This document shows, piece by piece, positions 1 to 8,751 of a stretch of DNA of 64,000 bases. The position numbers were made by a program, and so were the translations under genes. This DNA is from Bradyrhizobium sp. 149 (lineage in GTDB: Bacteria; Pseudomonadota; Alphaproteobacteria; Rhizobiales; Xanthobacteraceae): positions 1 to 64,000 of the forward strand of contig NZ_JADPKK010000023.1 of NCBI RefSeq assembly GCF_023073915.1, read 5' to 3'. Under the pieces are notes generated by a model. That model did not search any database, was not told the origin of the DNA, and was given only the letters and a program-made list of their open reading frames with translations. Positions within the stretch are counted from its first letter, which is position 1. Each line of letters starts with the position of its first letter.

Positions 1-225
1 GCCCCCATACCCCCCACCAGCATAGCCGCCGCCGTAACGGGGTCCGCCGCCATACCCTCCCCGAGCTATGCACAAGCCATTTCGAGCATAAAAGTCATAG
101 CCGTCCGGACAAACAGCCGAACCTTGGTAATTCCATTGCGGTCGAACAGCTTGCTGGGCGGATGCGCTCGTGGCCCATATGCTGGCAAAGGCGGCACACG
201 TGATAATCATTGAAGCAAATCTCAT
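1..225 (-). CDS. Small glycine-rich secreted protein, 3' end outside window
   Basis: Partial gene running off the left edge. The protein starts MRFASMIITCAAF and has a signal peptide with an AxA-type cleavage site (SASAQQ) near residue 23. One CxxDG-type segment follows, then a Gly/Tyr-rich tail (GGYGGGPRYGGGY) typical of small exported structural or cell-surface proteins. The start is supported by a GAGGAGAGG Shine-Dalgarno stretch just upstream of the ATG at 225. No enzymatic function can be assigned. Confidence 0.7.
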   Translation of the reverse strand, partial: MRFASMIITCAAFASIWATSASAQQAVRPQWNYQGSAVCPDGYDFYARNGLCIARGGYGGGPRYGGGYAGGGYGG

Positions 226-621
226 GGTCCCTCTCCTCGCCCATTTAAGCGCTGTAAAACTAAGCTGCCGTTCGGCACCTTAATGGTTCCTGAATGGAAG
301 GCGTGGCCGGCCTACGAATTCGCCAAGACGCCATCAATTGCCACACAGCGGCTGCTGTGACATCGATCAGCACCGCGATCGGGCGGCGCTTGCAGCGCAG
401 TCATTTCGTGACCGGGCCCGCGGGATTCTTCGCGCCTGCCGCTTTCTTGGCGGCCTCGAATTCCAACTGGGCCGGAGAGCATGACTCTCCGGTGTGGTAC
501 GTCGCCGAGCGCGACCGCCACCGTCCCAGGTCCCGCGCGGCCCTGACCTGCCGCGTGATGTCTTGCCGCATGGTCATTCGGCACTATGGTAGGCCCGCAA
601 TCTGTCCCGGAGCCCACCAAG
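226..621. other. Intergenic region with no supportable gene
   Basis: This spans the divergent gap between the secreted protein and the CoA-transferase. Open frames here overlap on both strands, have no ribosome-binding site and resemble nothing I recognise. Promoters for both flanking genes must lie here, but none is clear by eye. Confidence 0.5.
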
Positions 622-1815
622 ATGCCTTTTCCGCATGCCTCGGACGCCCTGTCGCGCTTCACCGTGCTCGATCTGACCCGCGTCCGGTCCGGGCCGACCT
701 GCGTGCGGCAGCTCGCGGACTGGGGCGCCAACGTGATCAAGATCGACGCGCTCACCGAGGATGCCGGCGGCGAGCAGCCAGGTGGGCCGCGGCGGGGCTC
801 CGACTTCCAGAATTTGCATCGCAATAAGCGGGCGATGACGCTGAACCTGAAGGACGAGCGCGGGCTTGCCGTGTTCAAGCGCCTCGCCGCCAAGGCCGAC
901 GTTGTGGTGGAGAATTTCCGCCCCGACGTGAAGAAGAAGCTCGGTATCGACTATGAGGGCCTCGCCAAGATCAATCCGCGCATCGTCTACGGCAGCATCT
1001 CCGGCTTCGGCCAGGACGGGCCCTATCACAAGCGGCCGGGCTTCGATCAGATCGCGCAAGGCATGGGCGGGCTGATGTCGATCACCGGCGCGCCGGGCCA
1101 AGGCCCGATGCGGGTCGGCATTCCCGTCGCCGACCTCACCGCCGGTCTGTTCTGTGCCATGGGCATCCTCACCGCGCTGCTGGAGCGCGAAGTCTCAGGC
1201 AAGGGCCAGTGGGTGCAGACTTCGCTGCTGCAGGCCCAGATCTTCATGCTCGACTTCCAGGCCGCACGCTGGCTGATGGAGAACGAAGTGGCAAAGCAGG
1301 CCGGCAACAACCACCCGACCAGCATTCCGACCGGCGTGTTCAAGACCTCGGACGGCTACATCAACATCGCCACCACGGGTGGCCGGATCTGGGAGCGGTG
1401 CGCGCAGGCGATCGGCGCGCCGGAACTCTATAGCCATCCCGACTATCTGACCGCGCCGGCCCGCTCCAAGAACCGCGACGCGCTCAACGCGGAGATCGAG
1501 AAGCGTACCTTGACGAAGTCCACGGAGACCTGGGTCCGTGAACTCAACGAGGCCGGCGTGCCCTGCGGGCCGATCTACGCCATCGACCAGATGTTCGAAG
1601 ACGAGCAGGTCAAGCATCTCGGCATCGCGCAGGAGGTGCCGAATGACGAGGGTCGCGACATCCGCCTGGTCGGTCAGCCCGTGACGCTGTCGCGCACGCC
1701 GAGCAGGATGGTGGCGCGGCCGCCGGAATTCGGCGAGCAGACCGACGAAGTGCTGAAGGAGTTCGGCTTCGGCGCGGACGAGATTGCCAAGCTCAGGCAC
1801 GCCAAAGTGGTGTGA
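622..1815 (+). CDS. CaiB/BaiF family (class III) CoA-transferase
   Basis: A 397-residue protein of the formyl-CoA transferase/CaiB family, which moves CoA between carboxylic acids through an aspartyl-CoA thioester. The N-terminal signature (VLDLTRVRSGPTCVRQLAD, residues 15-33) opens the family Rossmann-like fold. The expected catalytic aspartate is Asp171 in PVADLTAG. Family length is about 390-430 residues, so the gene is complete. I chose the ATG at 622 because GGAG lies 9 bp upstream; a start at 586 lacks a ribosome-binding site. The CoA donor and acceptor cannot be told from sequence. It is transcribed alone toward a strong terminator. Confidence 0.9.
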   Translation: MPFPHASDALSRFTVLDLTRVRSGPTCVRQLADWGANVIKIDALTEDAGGEQPGGPRRGSDFQNLHRNKRAMTLNLKDERGLAVFKRLAAKADVVVENFRPDVKKKLGIDYEGLAKINPRIVYGSISGFGQDGPYHKRPGFDQIAQGMGGLMSITGAPGQGPMRVGIPVADLTAGLFCAMGILTALLEREVSGKGQWVQTSLLQAQIFMLDFQAARWLMENEVAKQAGNNHPTSIPTGVFKTSDGYINIATTGGRIWERCAQAIGAPELYSHPDYLTAPARSKNRDALNAEIEKRTLTKSTETWVRELNEAGVPCGPIYAIDQMFEDEQVKHLGIAQEVPNDEGRDIRLVGQPVTLSRTPSRMVARPPEFGEQTDEVLKEFGFGADEIAKLRHAKVV

Positions 1816-1840
1816 GCGCCTCGTTAGAGGTCGGCCAACG

Positions 1841-1868
1841 AAAAAGCCCGGCGCTCGCCGGGCTTTTT
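1841..1868 (+). terminator. Rho-independent terminator, bidirectional
   Basis: A perfect hairpin with arms AAAAAGCCCGGCG and CGCCGGGCTTTTT follows the CoA-transferase stop by 25 bp. It has T-tracts in both directions, so it can also serve the convergent beta-barrel pseudogene. Confidence 0.9.
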
Positions 1869-1891
1869 GACTCGCGGAGCTGCGTCGCCGC

Positions 1892-2807
1892 TCAGGTGCC
1901 CCGCTGAAGCGATAGTTGACGCCGAAGCGCAGGATGTTGTCGGTGATGTACGAGCGATAGCCGACGACCAGGGGCGCGCCGCTGAGCGCGATCACTGGCG
2001 TTGCGAGCGAGCCCGAGACGGTTCCGAGATCGACATAGAGATATTCGAGCCTGGCGCTCCAATTGTCGGCGAAGGCGCCTTCGATGCCGGCGCCTGCGGT
2101 CCAGCCGAACTTCGTCGTGCTGTTGCTGAAATCTGCTGTAACGGGCGTGAACGTCAGGTTGTCGCCGCTCCCGGGGCTGCGCTGACATTGGTCGCGGTGA
2201 TGGTGCCCTAGTAGGTGGAGACGCGGCCATAAGCGAGACCACCGGTGCCGTAGAACAGCACGCGCGGCGTCACCGCGACACCAAGCCGGCCGCGAACGGT
2301 GCCGAACCAGTCGAGCTTCTGGACGAGATTGAACGTAACGGGCAGCGCGGGATCGAACGTGTTGTCGCCGCGATGACCCGGCGTGCAGACGCCGTCCTGC
2401 AAACCCGCCGGCGCGCCGGCGCACAGCGCGTCGAAACGGCCCTTCCGGCCGCTGCCCTGGAAATCGGCCTCGAAGCCGATCACGAACATCTCGCGCTGCC
2501 AGTTGTAGCCGATCTGTCCGCCGCCGGTGACGCCGTTGAGATCGAACTTGCCGGCGCTCGAATTCAGCAGCGCGCCACCTCCGCTGTCGATGAAATCCGC
2601 CGTCGTGGCCGAGCGGCCCCAGCCATAGCCGACGTTGATGCCGGCGTAGAAGCCGCTCCAATTGTGGCCGGGATCCACGGCCACCTGCGGCGCCTTGGTA
2701 TAAATGTGCGGCACCGCGAGATCAGCGGCGAAAGCAGGCGGTGCGAGCAGCATGGCGGTCGCGACCGCAACTAGCAGAGTTCGTGTCGTCAATCTTCCCT
2801 CAACCAA
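1892..2807 (-). pseudogene. Outer-membrane beta-barrel protein (Omp25/RopB-like), disrupted
   Basis: The N-terminal part (TTG start at 2792 or 2807) has a signal peptide ending AFAADL and the family opening NWSGFYAGINVGYGWG. The reading frame ends at an in-frame TAG (2208-2210) after GGLAYGRVSTY. The barrel then continues after a one-base shift near 2185 as LTFTPVTADFSNSTTKFGWT through to NILRFGVNYRF. Near the 3' end the stop is also lost, so the frame runs through the terminator. Homologous sequence on both sides of the lesions shows a recently inactivated gene. Intact relatives lie at 3219-4088 and 17915-18682. Confidence 0.85.
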
Positions 2808-3168
2808 AATTGCCTGTTCGCCTGCTCGCGCGAGGCGGGCGATTCAGTGCCGCGACATTAGGGAGAGCGCATCGCTCCGCGCGTGCGAACGAAGGTCAGT
2901 CGTTTGTGGGATGCGAGCGCACGGCCGCGTACGGAAGGCGTGCGCGCGCCATCCGGGCGTTCTCGAAAACACTGCTATTTCAGTACGATTTGATGGTCGG
3001 ATGGATTCCGCAGACTGATGCGATGGCGTCGGGAGGCGCCCGATGCATACGGCTTCGCGGGTCCAACCAGAGCAGATCAGGCCGCGGATGTGGCGCGACC
3101 GCAACAAGTCAATCGCGCCGTCCGATCGTCGGCCCTGCGCCATTTCCAAAAATTAGGACAGAAACGAC
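2808..3168. other. Intergenic region with no supportable gene
   Basis: This lies between the beta-barrel pseudogene start and the terminator of the next porin gene. Overlapping short frames on both strands lack ribosome-binding sites and family resemblance. Confidence 0.5.
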
Positions 3169-3192
3169 AAAGCCCGGCTCGAGCCGGGCTTT
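3169..3192 (-). terminator. Rho-independent terminator of the porin gene
   Basis: A perfect palindrome (AAAGCCCGGCTC/GAGCCGGGCTTT) lies 27 bp beyond the stop of the minus-strand beta-barrel gene. Confidence 0.85.
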
Positions 3193-3218
3193 GCTTCTTG
3201 TTGACGCCCCTGTTGTTC

Positions 3219-4088
3219 TTAGTACCTGGCGACCACCGGGCCGCCGAACTGATAGTTGATGCCGGCGCGCAGGATGTGGTCGGTGAAGCGCGACGAGACG
3301 TTGGCACTGACCGTGGAGAGCGGCGCCAGCGTGAACGGACCTGACGAGAAGTTGCGGAGATCCATATAGAGATATTCGAGCTTGGCGCTCCAGTTCTGGG
3401 TGATCTTGCCTTCGACGCCCACGCCAGCAGTCCAGCCCGCGCGCGTCGTCGAATTCGAGCCGACCGAGCCGACCGCCACGCCCGCGGGCGTGAAGCCGGT
3501 CATGGTGCCGGTGGTCTTGATCTCGCCAAAGGCCAGACCGCCAGTGCCGTAGAACAGCACTTTCGGAGTCGCCAGGATGCCGACCCGGCCGCGAACCGTG
3601 CCGAACCACTGAAGATGCTGATCGACCGTCAGGGTGGTGGCAGTCGCAAGGCCAGCCGGAGCGGCCGTCAGACCAGGAAGGCAGGCGCCGCCGGCAACCG
3701 AGACGGTAAAGCAGCTATAGGTAGCGCGGCCATTTTCACCCGACCACTGCAGGTCGCCTTCGATGCCGAACACCCAGTTGGCGCTCTGCCAGTTGTAGCC
3801 TGCCTGGCCGCCCGCAATGCCGCCGTTCATGTCGAAAGATGCGTTGGTGATGGAGCCGGCCGGAGGGGCGATCGCCGCGCCGGTTGCCGAGTTAAAGTAG
3901 GAGACGTCGGTGCGCGAACGGCCCCAGCTATAGCCGCCATTGCCGCCGACGGAGAAGCCGGTCCAGCTCCAGACCGGATCGACCATGACCGGCGCCTTGA
4001 CGTAGGGCCTTGCGGCCAGATCGGCAGCCAGTGCGCCCGTCGCGAACAGCGACAACGCCGCCGCCATTCCAATCACAATCCGCTTCAT
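3219..4088 (-). CDS. Outer-membrane beta-barrel protein (Omp25/RopB-like porin)
   Basis: A 289-residue outer-membrane protein. MKRIVIGMAAALSLFATG begins a signal peptide cleaved after ALAADL. A family opening (WSWTGFSVGGNGGYSWG) and repeated amphipathic beta-strands follow. The C-terminus HILRAGINYQFGGPVVARY has the aromatic end recognised by the BAM machinery. The start at 4088 follows GAGGAATTGCC; an upstream in-frame start at 4106 lacks a site. These abundant rhizobial surface proteins belong to a paralogous family, with four members here counting two pseudogenes. The exact role (structural or pore) is unknown. Confidence 0.9.
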   Translation of the reverse strand: MKRIVIGMAAALSLFATGALAADLAARPYVKAPVMVDPVWSWTGFSVGGNGGYSWGRSRTDVSYFNSATGAAIAPPAGSITNASFDMNGGIAGGQAGYNWQSANWVFGIEGDLQWSGENGRATYSCFTVSVAGGACLPGLTAAPAGLATATTLTVDQHLQWFGTVRGRVGILATPKVLFYGTGGLAFGEIKTTGTMTGFTPAGVAVGSVGSNSTTRAGWTAGVGVEGKITQNWSAKLEYLYMDLRNFSSGPFTLAPLSTVSANVSSRFTDHILRAGINYQFGGPVVARY

Positions 4089-4190
4089 GGCAATTCCTCT
4101 GCACAATTTTGTGATGAAAACAAACCCTGAGGGGCGCCCAACGGCTGTGCCGCGCCGGCAACATCGAGAAACAATCTGGGCGCGTAACGC

Positions 4191-4194
4191 CTAG
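4191..4194. repeat. CTAG target-site copy, left junction of IS5 element
   Basis: This is the first of three CTAG copies (4191-4194, 5025-5028, 6474-6477). They bracket two insertion sequences lying head to tail at a single ancestral target. Confidence 0.8.
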
Positions 4195-5024
4195 GTTCTG
4201 TACCTATAACCATTGAGCGTTTGCGTTTGTCGTGATTCAAGGTCCCAGGAGGACCTTGAACATGGCCCGGTACGATGTTTCGGAGACCGAGTGGCGTTTG
4301 ATCGCACCGCTGCTGCCCAACAAACCACGGGGCGTGGCACGGGTGGATGACCGACGCATCATCAATGCGATCTTTTATGTTTTGAGGACGGGCTCGCCTT
4401 GGCGCGATCTGCCCAGTCGCTACGGGCCTTATACGACCGCCTATAATCGCTACAACCGCTGGTCAAAGGCTGGCGTCTGGCTACGGATTTTCGAGACACT
4501 TGCGGCGCAATCACCCGGATCCCTGCACCTCATAGACTCCTCGATCATTCGCGCTCACCAGCATGCAGCCGGCGGTAAAAAGGGGGCCCGGATCACGCCA
4601 TTGGCCGTTCTCGTGGAGGACTGAGCACCAAGATCAACGCCGTCGTGGACGAGAATGGCCTTCCATTGCGGATCGTGCTCTCCGCCGGCCAAGCATCCGA
4701 CAAGGCCGCCGTGGCAGCCCTGCTTGAAGGACTGCCGCCCGCCCGCGCTCTCATTGCCGACCGCGGCTACGACGCCCAAGCCATTGTCGAACTGGTTCGC
4801 CAGCATGGCGGCGAGGCGCACATCCCGACCCAGCGGGACCGTAAAGTTCAGCGCTCGGTCGATCCCGGCCTTTATCGCCAGCGCAACATGATCGAGCGCT
4901 TCTTCTGCAAACTCAAACACTTCCGCCGCGTTGCTACGCGCTTCGACAAACTCGCTAGAAACTTCCTCGCCGCTGTTCTGCTGGCATCAACTAGACTTTG
5001 GCTCAGAGCTTATGAGTCCACGAC
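4195..5024 (+). mobile_element. IS5-family insertion sequence, about 830 bp, apparently complete
   Basis: Imperfect terminal inverted repeats (left GTTCTGTACCTATAACC, right end complement GTCGTGGACTCATAAGC, 11 of 17 identical) are flanked by CTAG. It encodes a two-frame transposase. The right end abuts an IS701-family element with only one CTAG between them. Confidence 0.85.
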
Positions 5025-5028
5025 CTAG
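4262..5028 (+). CDS. IS5-family transposase in two frames joined by -1 frameshift
   Basis: DDE transposase of the IS5 family. The first frame (4262-4624, MARYDVSETEWRLIAPLL) holds the N-terminal domain and the first catalytic Asp (HLIDSSIIRAH). The second frame (to 5028) holds DHAIGRSRGGLSTK, the second Asp (LIADRGYDAQA) and the terminal Glu region (RNMIERFFCKLKHFRR). The frames join around 4576-4590, where AAAAAGGGGG is a plausible -1 slippery stretch. Two-frame transposases expressed by frameshifting are common in this family, so this looks functional, not broken. The start follows AGGAGG. The TAG stop lies in the CTAG target duplication, outside the element. Confidence 0.8.
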
Positions 5029-6473
5029 CACTACTTTGGCAGAATGTGTTTGCGCCACTGTTTTTCAAGGATTTGCTTTCGGCAATATGGGCACTGCTGA
5101 GACGGCGGCCGAAGGATGAGATCGACGATGGCGTGACGTACGGCGGGCATGGTTGGTTGAGGCGGAGGCCCGTTGATTCTTTTTTTTCCGCCCCGTATGC
5201 GAGGCGATGATGTTGCAGGAAGGCGTAGGCAATCATTGTCATCAGGGCGTGGCGATGCAGACCTTGCCATGATCGCCCTTCGAAGTGATCAAGTCCAAGC
5301 TCCTCCTTCACCTGCTGATGCGCCTGCTCACAGATCCACCGTGCCTTGATGGTGGCGGCCAGTGTGCGCAGATCCGTCGCCGCCGGAAGATTGGCGAGAT
5401 AGTATTTCTTCTCCCCAGAGGCACGTTGCTCGCCAATGAGCCAAGCTTCGTCGCCTGGGAGATGCTGCTGACCTTTATCCCATATCCGCTGCGGAGGGCC
5501 GTCGGCGGTCCGGACACGGAGAGCAGCAAATCGGGCTTTTAGCCGACCTTTCGTCCCGCTGCGCCAACTCACGGTTTTCCATTTGGCGCTGGCCAGCATT
5601 TGTTCTGCCGCAATCGATAAGATATCGGGCACGTGGTGCTTTCGTGGTTTCCCGCGAACTTTAGTAATCGGCCAAATGAGCTTCACATCGACCGGATACA
5701 CTTTCAGGTGCCGAGGGATACCGACAGCCCAGGCCAGCCCGCGCTCTGTTAGCCCTTGTCGAAACGGTGCGCTGAGGCCGTATCCTGCATCCGCCAGCAC
5801 ACATCCAAAGCGCACCTTGGCTGCCATCGCGCGGTCAATCTCGGCTAAAGCAATCTCCGGCTTGGACCGTGGCGTTCGCTGTTCGACTGGCACGCGAGCG
5901 CGCTTCAAACGAGACATGTCGCTCGTCCAACTGTCGGGCAGAAAGAGACGTAACGCGACCATCACAGGCACTTCGCCGCGCGCAAGCGTTAGAGACACCA
6001 GCGTTTGGCAATTTGCCGTTTTACCGAGAGCCGACGCGTATTGAGCCGCAACACCGACCGAGCGCTCACCCTTCTTCGGCAATGAGGTGTCATCGATAAC
6101 CAACACCGCATCGCTGCCGCCGACAAGTCGGTCCGCCTGGCTGAGCAGCTCTGTCTCCAGCGGCGTCGCGTCCCATACACCGTCCGCAATGAAATGGTGC
6201 AACTGGTCGTAGTTGCTCGTGGCAAGGCGTTCCGCCATCGGCTGAATGCTCTTGCGATCGCCAGGACCGATCAGTCCCGCAACATACAGAGGACACATCC
6301 GCTGTCGGGTCTTATGACCCAGCCGGTCCAAGAACGGCCTCAGCCAGCGTTCGAGTTCGTCTTCCCATCCCGGCATGGTCAGCCCTCCAAGAGCCGACCA
6401 CCCATGAATCATTGAAAAATTGATTCGGGAATCCTATAAAACGAGACAAAATCAACAATCTGCCAAAGTAGTG
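5029..6473 (-). mobile_element. IS701-family insertion sequence, 1445 bp
   Basis: Perfect 15-bp terminal inverted repeats, CACTACTTTGGCAGA (5029-5043) and its complement (6459-6473), are flanked by CTAG on both sides. This fits the 4-bp YTAR target preference known for IS701-family elements. It carries one minus-strand transposase gene. Confidence 0.9.
5031..6376 (-). CDS. IS701-family transposase, frame changes at an A8 run near its C-terminus
   Basis: DDE transposase with the IS701 hallmark DDTSLPKKGERSVGVAAQY and a second catalytic region VLADAGYGLSAPFRQGL. The ATG at 6376 (MPGWEDELERWL) follows GGAGGG; the ATG at 6412 has no site. At 5177-5184 the minus strand reads AAAAAAAA. The zero frame continues as KKESTGLRLNQ and leaves the element to stop at 5003. 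The other frame gives KKRINGPPPQPTMPAVRHAI and stops at 5031 inside the inverted repeat, which is the normal family C-terminus. So either an indel or slippage in A8 separates the last 60 or so residues. The catalytic core is intact. Confidence 0.85.
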
Positions 6474-6524
6474 CTAGGGCCAGGACGGCAGCACGGCTAT
6501 CTTTTTGAAATAAAGAAAATATGC

Positions 6525-8042
6525 CTAGCGCGGCGTCGGTCTGGACCCCTGCGTCAATCCGACACGGGCGAGCAACCCATCGATCACAGGCCAGAACAGC
6601 AGCACGATCGCTAGCGTCGTGATCGAGCCGACCAGGCCGTTCGACCAGAACACCTTGAGGTCGCCGCCGGCGCCGATCATCGACAGGCGGAAGGCGTCCT
6701 CGGCGCGGTTGCCGAGCACGAGCGCCAGCGTGAACGGCGCGAGCGGAATGCCGATCTTCTTGAAGACGTAGCCGACGACGCCGAAGCCGAGCATCAGCCA
6801 GATGTCGAACATCGCGTTCTGGATCGCATAGGCGCCGATCGCGCAGGACACCACGATCATCGGCGCCACCGCGGCGAACGGCACGCGCAGGATCGAGGCG
6901 AAGATCGGCACCGTCGTCAGCACCAGCACGAGGCCGACGACATTGCCGAGATACATCGAGGCGATCAGGCCCCAGACGAAGTCCTTGTGCTCGATGAACA
7001 GCAGCGGTCCCGGATTGAGTCCCCACACCATCAACCCGCCGAGCAGGATCGCGGCGGTGCCGGAGCCGGGAATGCCGAGCGCCAGCATCGGCAGCAGCGC
7101 CGCGGTGCCGGAGGCGTGCGCCGCCGTCTCCGGCGCGAACACGCCCTCGATGCGGCCCTTGCCAAAACTCTCGGGATCCTTGGCAAAGCGTTTGGCCAGA
7201 TTGTAGCCCATGAAGGAGGCCGCGATCGCGCCGCCGGGGGTAATGCCGAGCCAGCAGCCGATGAAGGAGGAGCGCAGCAGCGTCACCCAGTATCTCGGCA
7301 GGTCCTTCCACACACTCAGCACGACGCGCAGCGAAATGCTCGCCGCGTGTCCGCGCAGCGCGAGGCGCTCCTCCATCGTCAACAGGATCTCGCTGATGCC
7401 GAACAGGCCGATCACGGCGACCAGGAAGTTGATGCCGCGGAGCAGCTCGGACGAGCCGAAGGTCATGCGCAGATTGCCCGACACCGTGTCCATGCCGATG
7501 CCGGCGAGCAACAGCCCCAGCGACATCGAGATGATGGTCTTGTGCTTGGCCTCGCGCCCCAACCCGACGAAGGAGCAGAAGGTCAGCAGATATACGGCGA
7601 AGAACTCGGGCGGGCCGAACTTCAACGCAAAGGACGAGATCATCGGGGCGAGGAAGGTGATCAGGAGCACCGCGACCAGCGAGCCGATGAAAGAGGACGT
7701 GAACGCCGCCGTCAGCGCCTCCGCCGCCCTGCCCTGCTGCGCCATCGGATAGCCGTCGAACGTGGTCGCGACCGACCAGGCTTCGCCGGGGATGTTGAAC
7801 AGGATCGAGGTGATGGCGCCGCCGAACAGCGCGCCCCAGTAGATGCAGGACAGCATCACGATCGCCGAGGTCGGATCCATCGTGAAGGTGAGCGGCAGCA
7901 GGATCGCAACGCCGTTGGGTCCGCCGAGCCCGGGCAAGACGCCGACAAAGATGCCGAGCACCAGCCCGACCATCATCAGCACGAGCGTCTTCCATGTCAG
8001 CAGGACGGCGAAGCCGTGAAGCAAGAGACCGAAAGCTTCCAT
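6525..8042 (-). CDS. tctA: Tripartite tricarboxylate transporter, large membrane subunit TctA
   Basis: A 505-residue integral membrane protein with about 10-12 hydrophobic segments. It carries the TctA signature GVLPGLGGPNGVAILLPLTF near residues 33-52 and a second repeat-like GIPGSGTAAILLGGLMVWG. With TctB it forms the secondary, ion-coupled channel fed by a periplasmic Bug-type receptor. The ATG at 8042 begins MEAFGLLLHGF; longer upstream frames overlap tctB. It is the last gene of the tctC-tctB-tctA operon, 11 bp after tctB. The substrate is not predictable and need not be citrate. Confidence 0.93.
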   Translation of the reverse strand: MEAFGLLLHGFAVLLTWKTLVLMMVGLVLGIFVGVLPGLGGPNGVAILLPLTFTMDPTSAIVMLSCIYWGALFGGAITSILFNIPGEAWSVATTFDGYPMAQQGRAAEALTAAFTSSFIGSLVAVLLITFLAPMISSFALKFGPPEFFAVYLLTFCSFVGLGREAKHKTIISMSLGLLLAGIGMDTVSGNLRMTFGSSELLRGINFLVAVIGLFGISEILLTMEERLALRGHAASISLRVVLSVWKDLPRYWVTLLRSSFIGCWLGITPGGAIAASFMGYNLAKRFAKDPESFGKGRIEGVFAPETAAHASGTAALLPMLALGIPGSGTAAILLGGLMVWGLNPGPLLFIEHKDFVWGLIASMYLGNVVGLVLVLTTVPIFASILRVPFAAVAPMIVVSCAIGAYAIQNAMFDIWLMLGFGVVGYVFKKIGIPLAPFTLALVLGNRAEDAFRLSMIGAGGDLKVFWSNGLVGSITTLAIVLLFWPVIDGLLARVGLTQGSRPTPR

Positions 8043-8053
8043 CGCGGGCCCGC

Positions 8054-8596
8054 CTAGTAACCGAAGGCCGCTTCGAGCGGCCCTTTCGGCATGATGACGT
8101 CGAAGGCGATGTCGAAGGTGACGAACATGATCGCCGTGAACACAACGGCAGTGAGCAGCGACTTCCACAGCGCGATCCTGCCGACGAGGCGCATGAAGGC
8201 CGCAATCAGCAGGAAGCTCGCGACATAGAGGCCGAGATACTGCGTCGCCAGGCAGAACAGCAGCGTCGGCACGAACACCGCCATCACGCGGCGAGCCTGC
8301 GCGCGCGTGACGAAGGTTTCGGGTGCCGCGCGGTGCGCCACCAGCGCCGCGATCAGGCCGTAGAGGCTGCCGCCGCCGAGAATGACGGAGAGATAGAACG
8401 GGAAATAGCCGGGCTCCGGCCCGGTCGAATCCCAGGAGGCGCCGGTGCGCCAATTGTCGTAGCCGAGCGTGGCGGCCAGCGCGAGCAACAGGAGACAGAC
8501 GAAGATCTCGATCGTGCCGGAGGAGACGAGCGAAGGCGAGTCGTCTTCGGGCGCGGTCGGATCGTCGACGACGATTTCAAGATCGGTCTGGGACAT
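8054..8596 (-). CDS. tctB: Tripartite tricarboxylate transporter, small membrane subunit TctB
   Basis: A 180-residue protein with four or five membrane segments (IEIFVCLLLLALAATLGY; FPFYLSVILGGGSLYGLI; VMAVFVPTLLFCLATQY; FLLIAAFMRLVG; VFTAIMFVTFDIAFD). It has the family C-terminal pattern PKGPLEAAFGY. I chose the ATG at 8596 (MSQTDLEIVVDD) over a TTG 15 bp upstream; neither has a strong ribosome-binding site. It partners TctA and lies directly upstream of it. Confidence 0.88.
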   Translation of the reverse strand: MSQTDLEIVVDDPTAPEDDSPSLVSSGTIEIFVCLLLLALAATLGYDNWRTGASWDSTGPEPGYFPFYLSVILGGGSLYGLIAALVAHRAAPETFVTRAQARRVMAVFVPTLLFCLATQYLGLYVASFLLIAAFMRLVGRIALWKSLLTAVVFTAIMFVTFDIAFDVIMPKGPLEAAFGY

Positions 8597-8751
8597 GCTC
8601 TGCCAGTTCAAATTGGGCTGTCGTCATCCGCCTAGCGCGCGATTGCGCACAGGAGCGGATGATCCAGTACGCCGTGCAGAAGCCGTCTTTGGTCGAGCTC
8701 TGTGCAATACCGGATGCGCCGCTTCCGCGGGGGGTGACGTGGAGGATGTGA

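Noticed and set aside
1195..2661. Long minus-strand open frame of 488 codons
   Set aside because: It is antisense to the CoA-transferase and joins the shifted end of the porin pseudogene. High-GC DNA gives such shadows. Only the part matching the porin C-terminus is meaningful.
4191..6477. Composite transposon made of the IS5 and IS701 elements
   Set aside because: The two elements are unrelated and abut directly, with no passenger DNA. Independent insertions at one target explain the CTAG copies.
6987..8057. 356-codon plus-strand frame opposite tctA
   Set aside because: Low-complexity Arg/Gln/Glu-rich translation typical of antisense frames to membrane-protein genes in GC-rich DNA.
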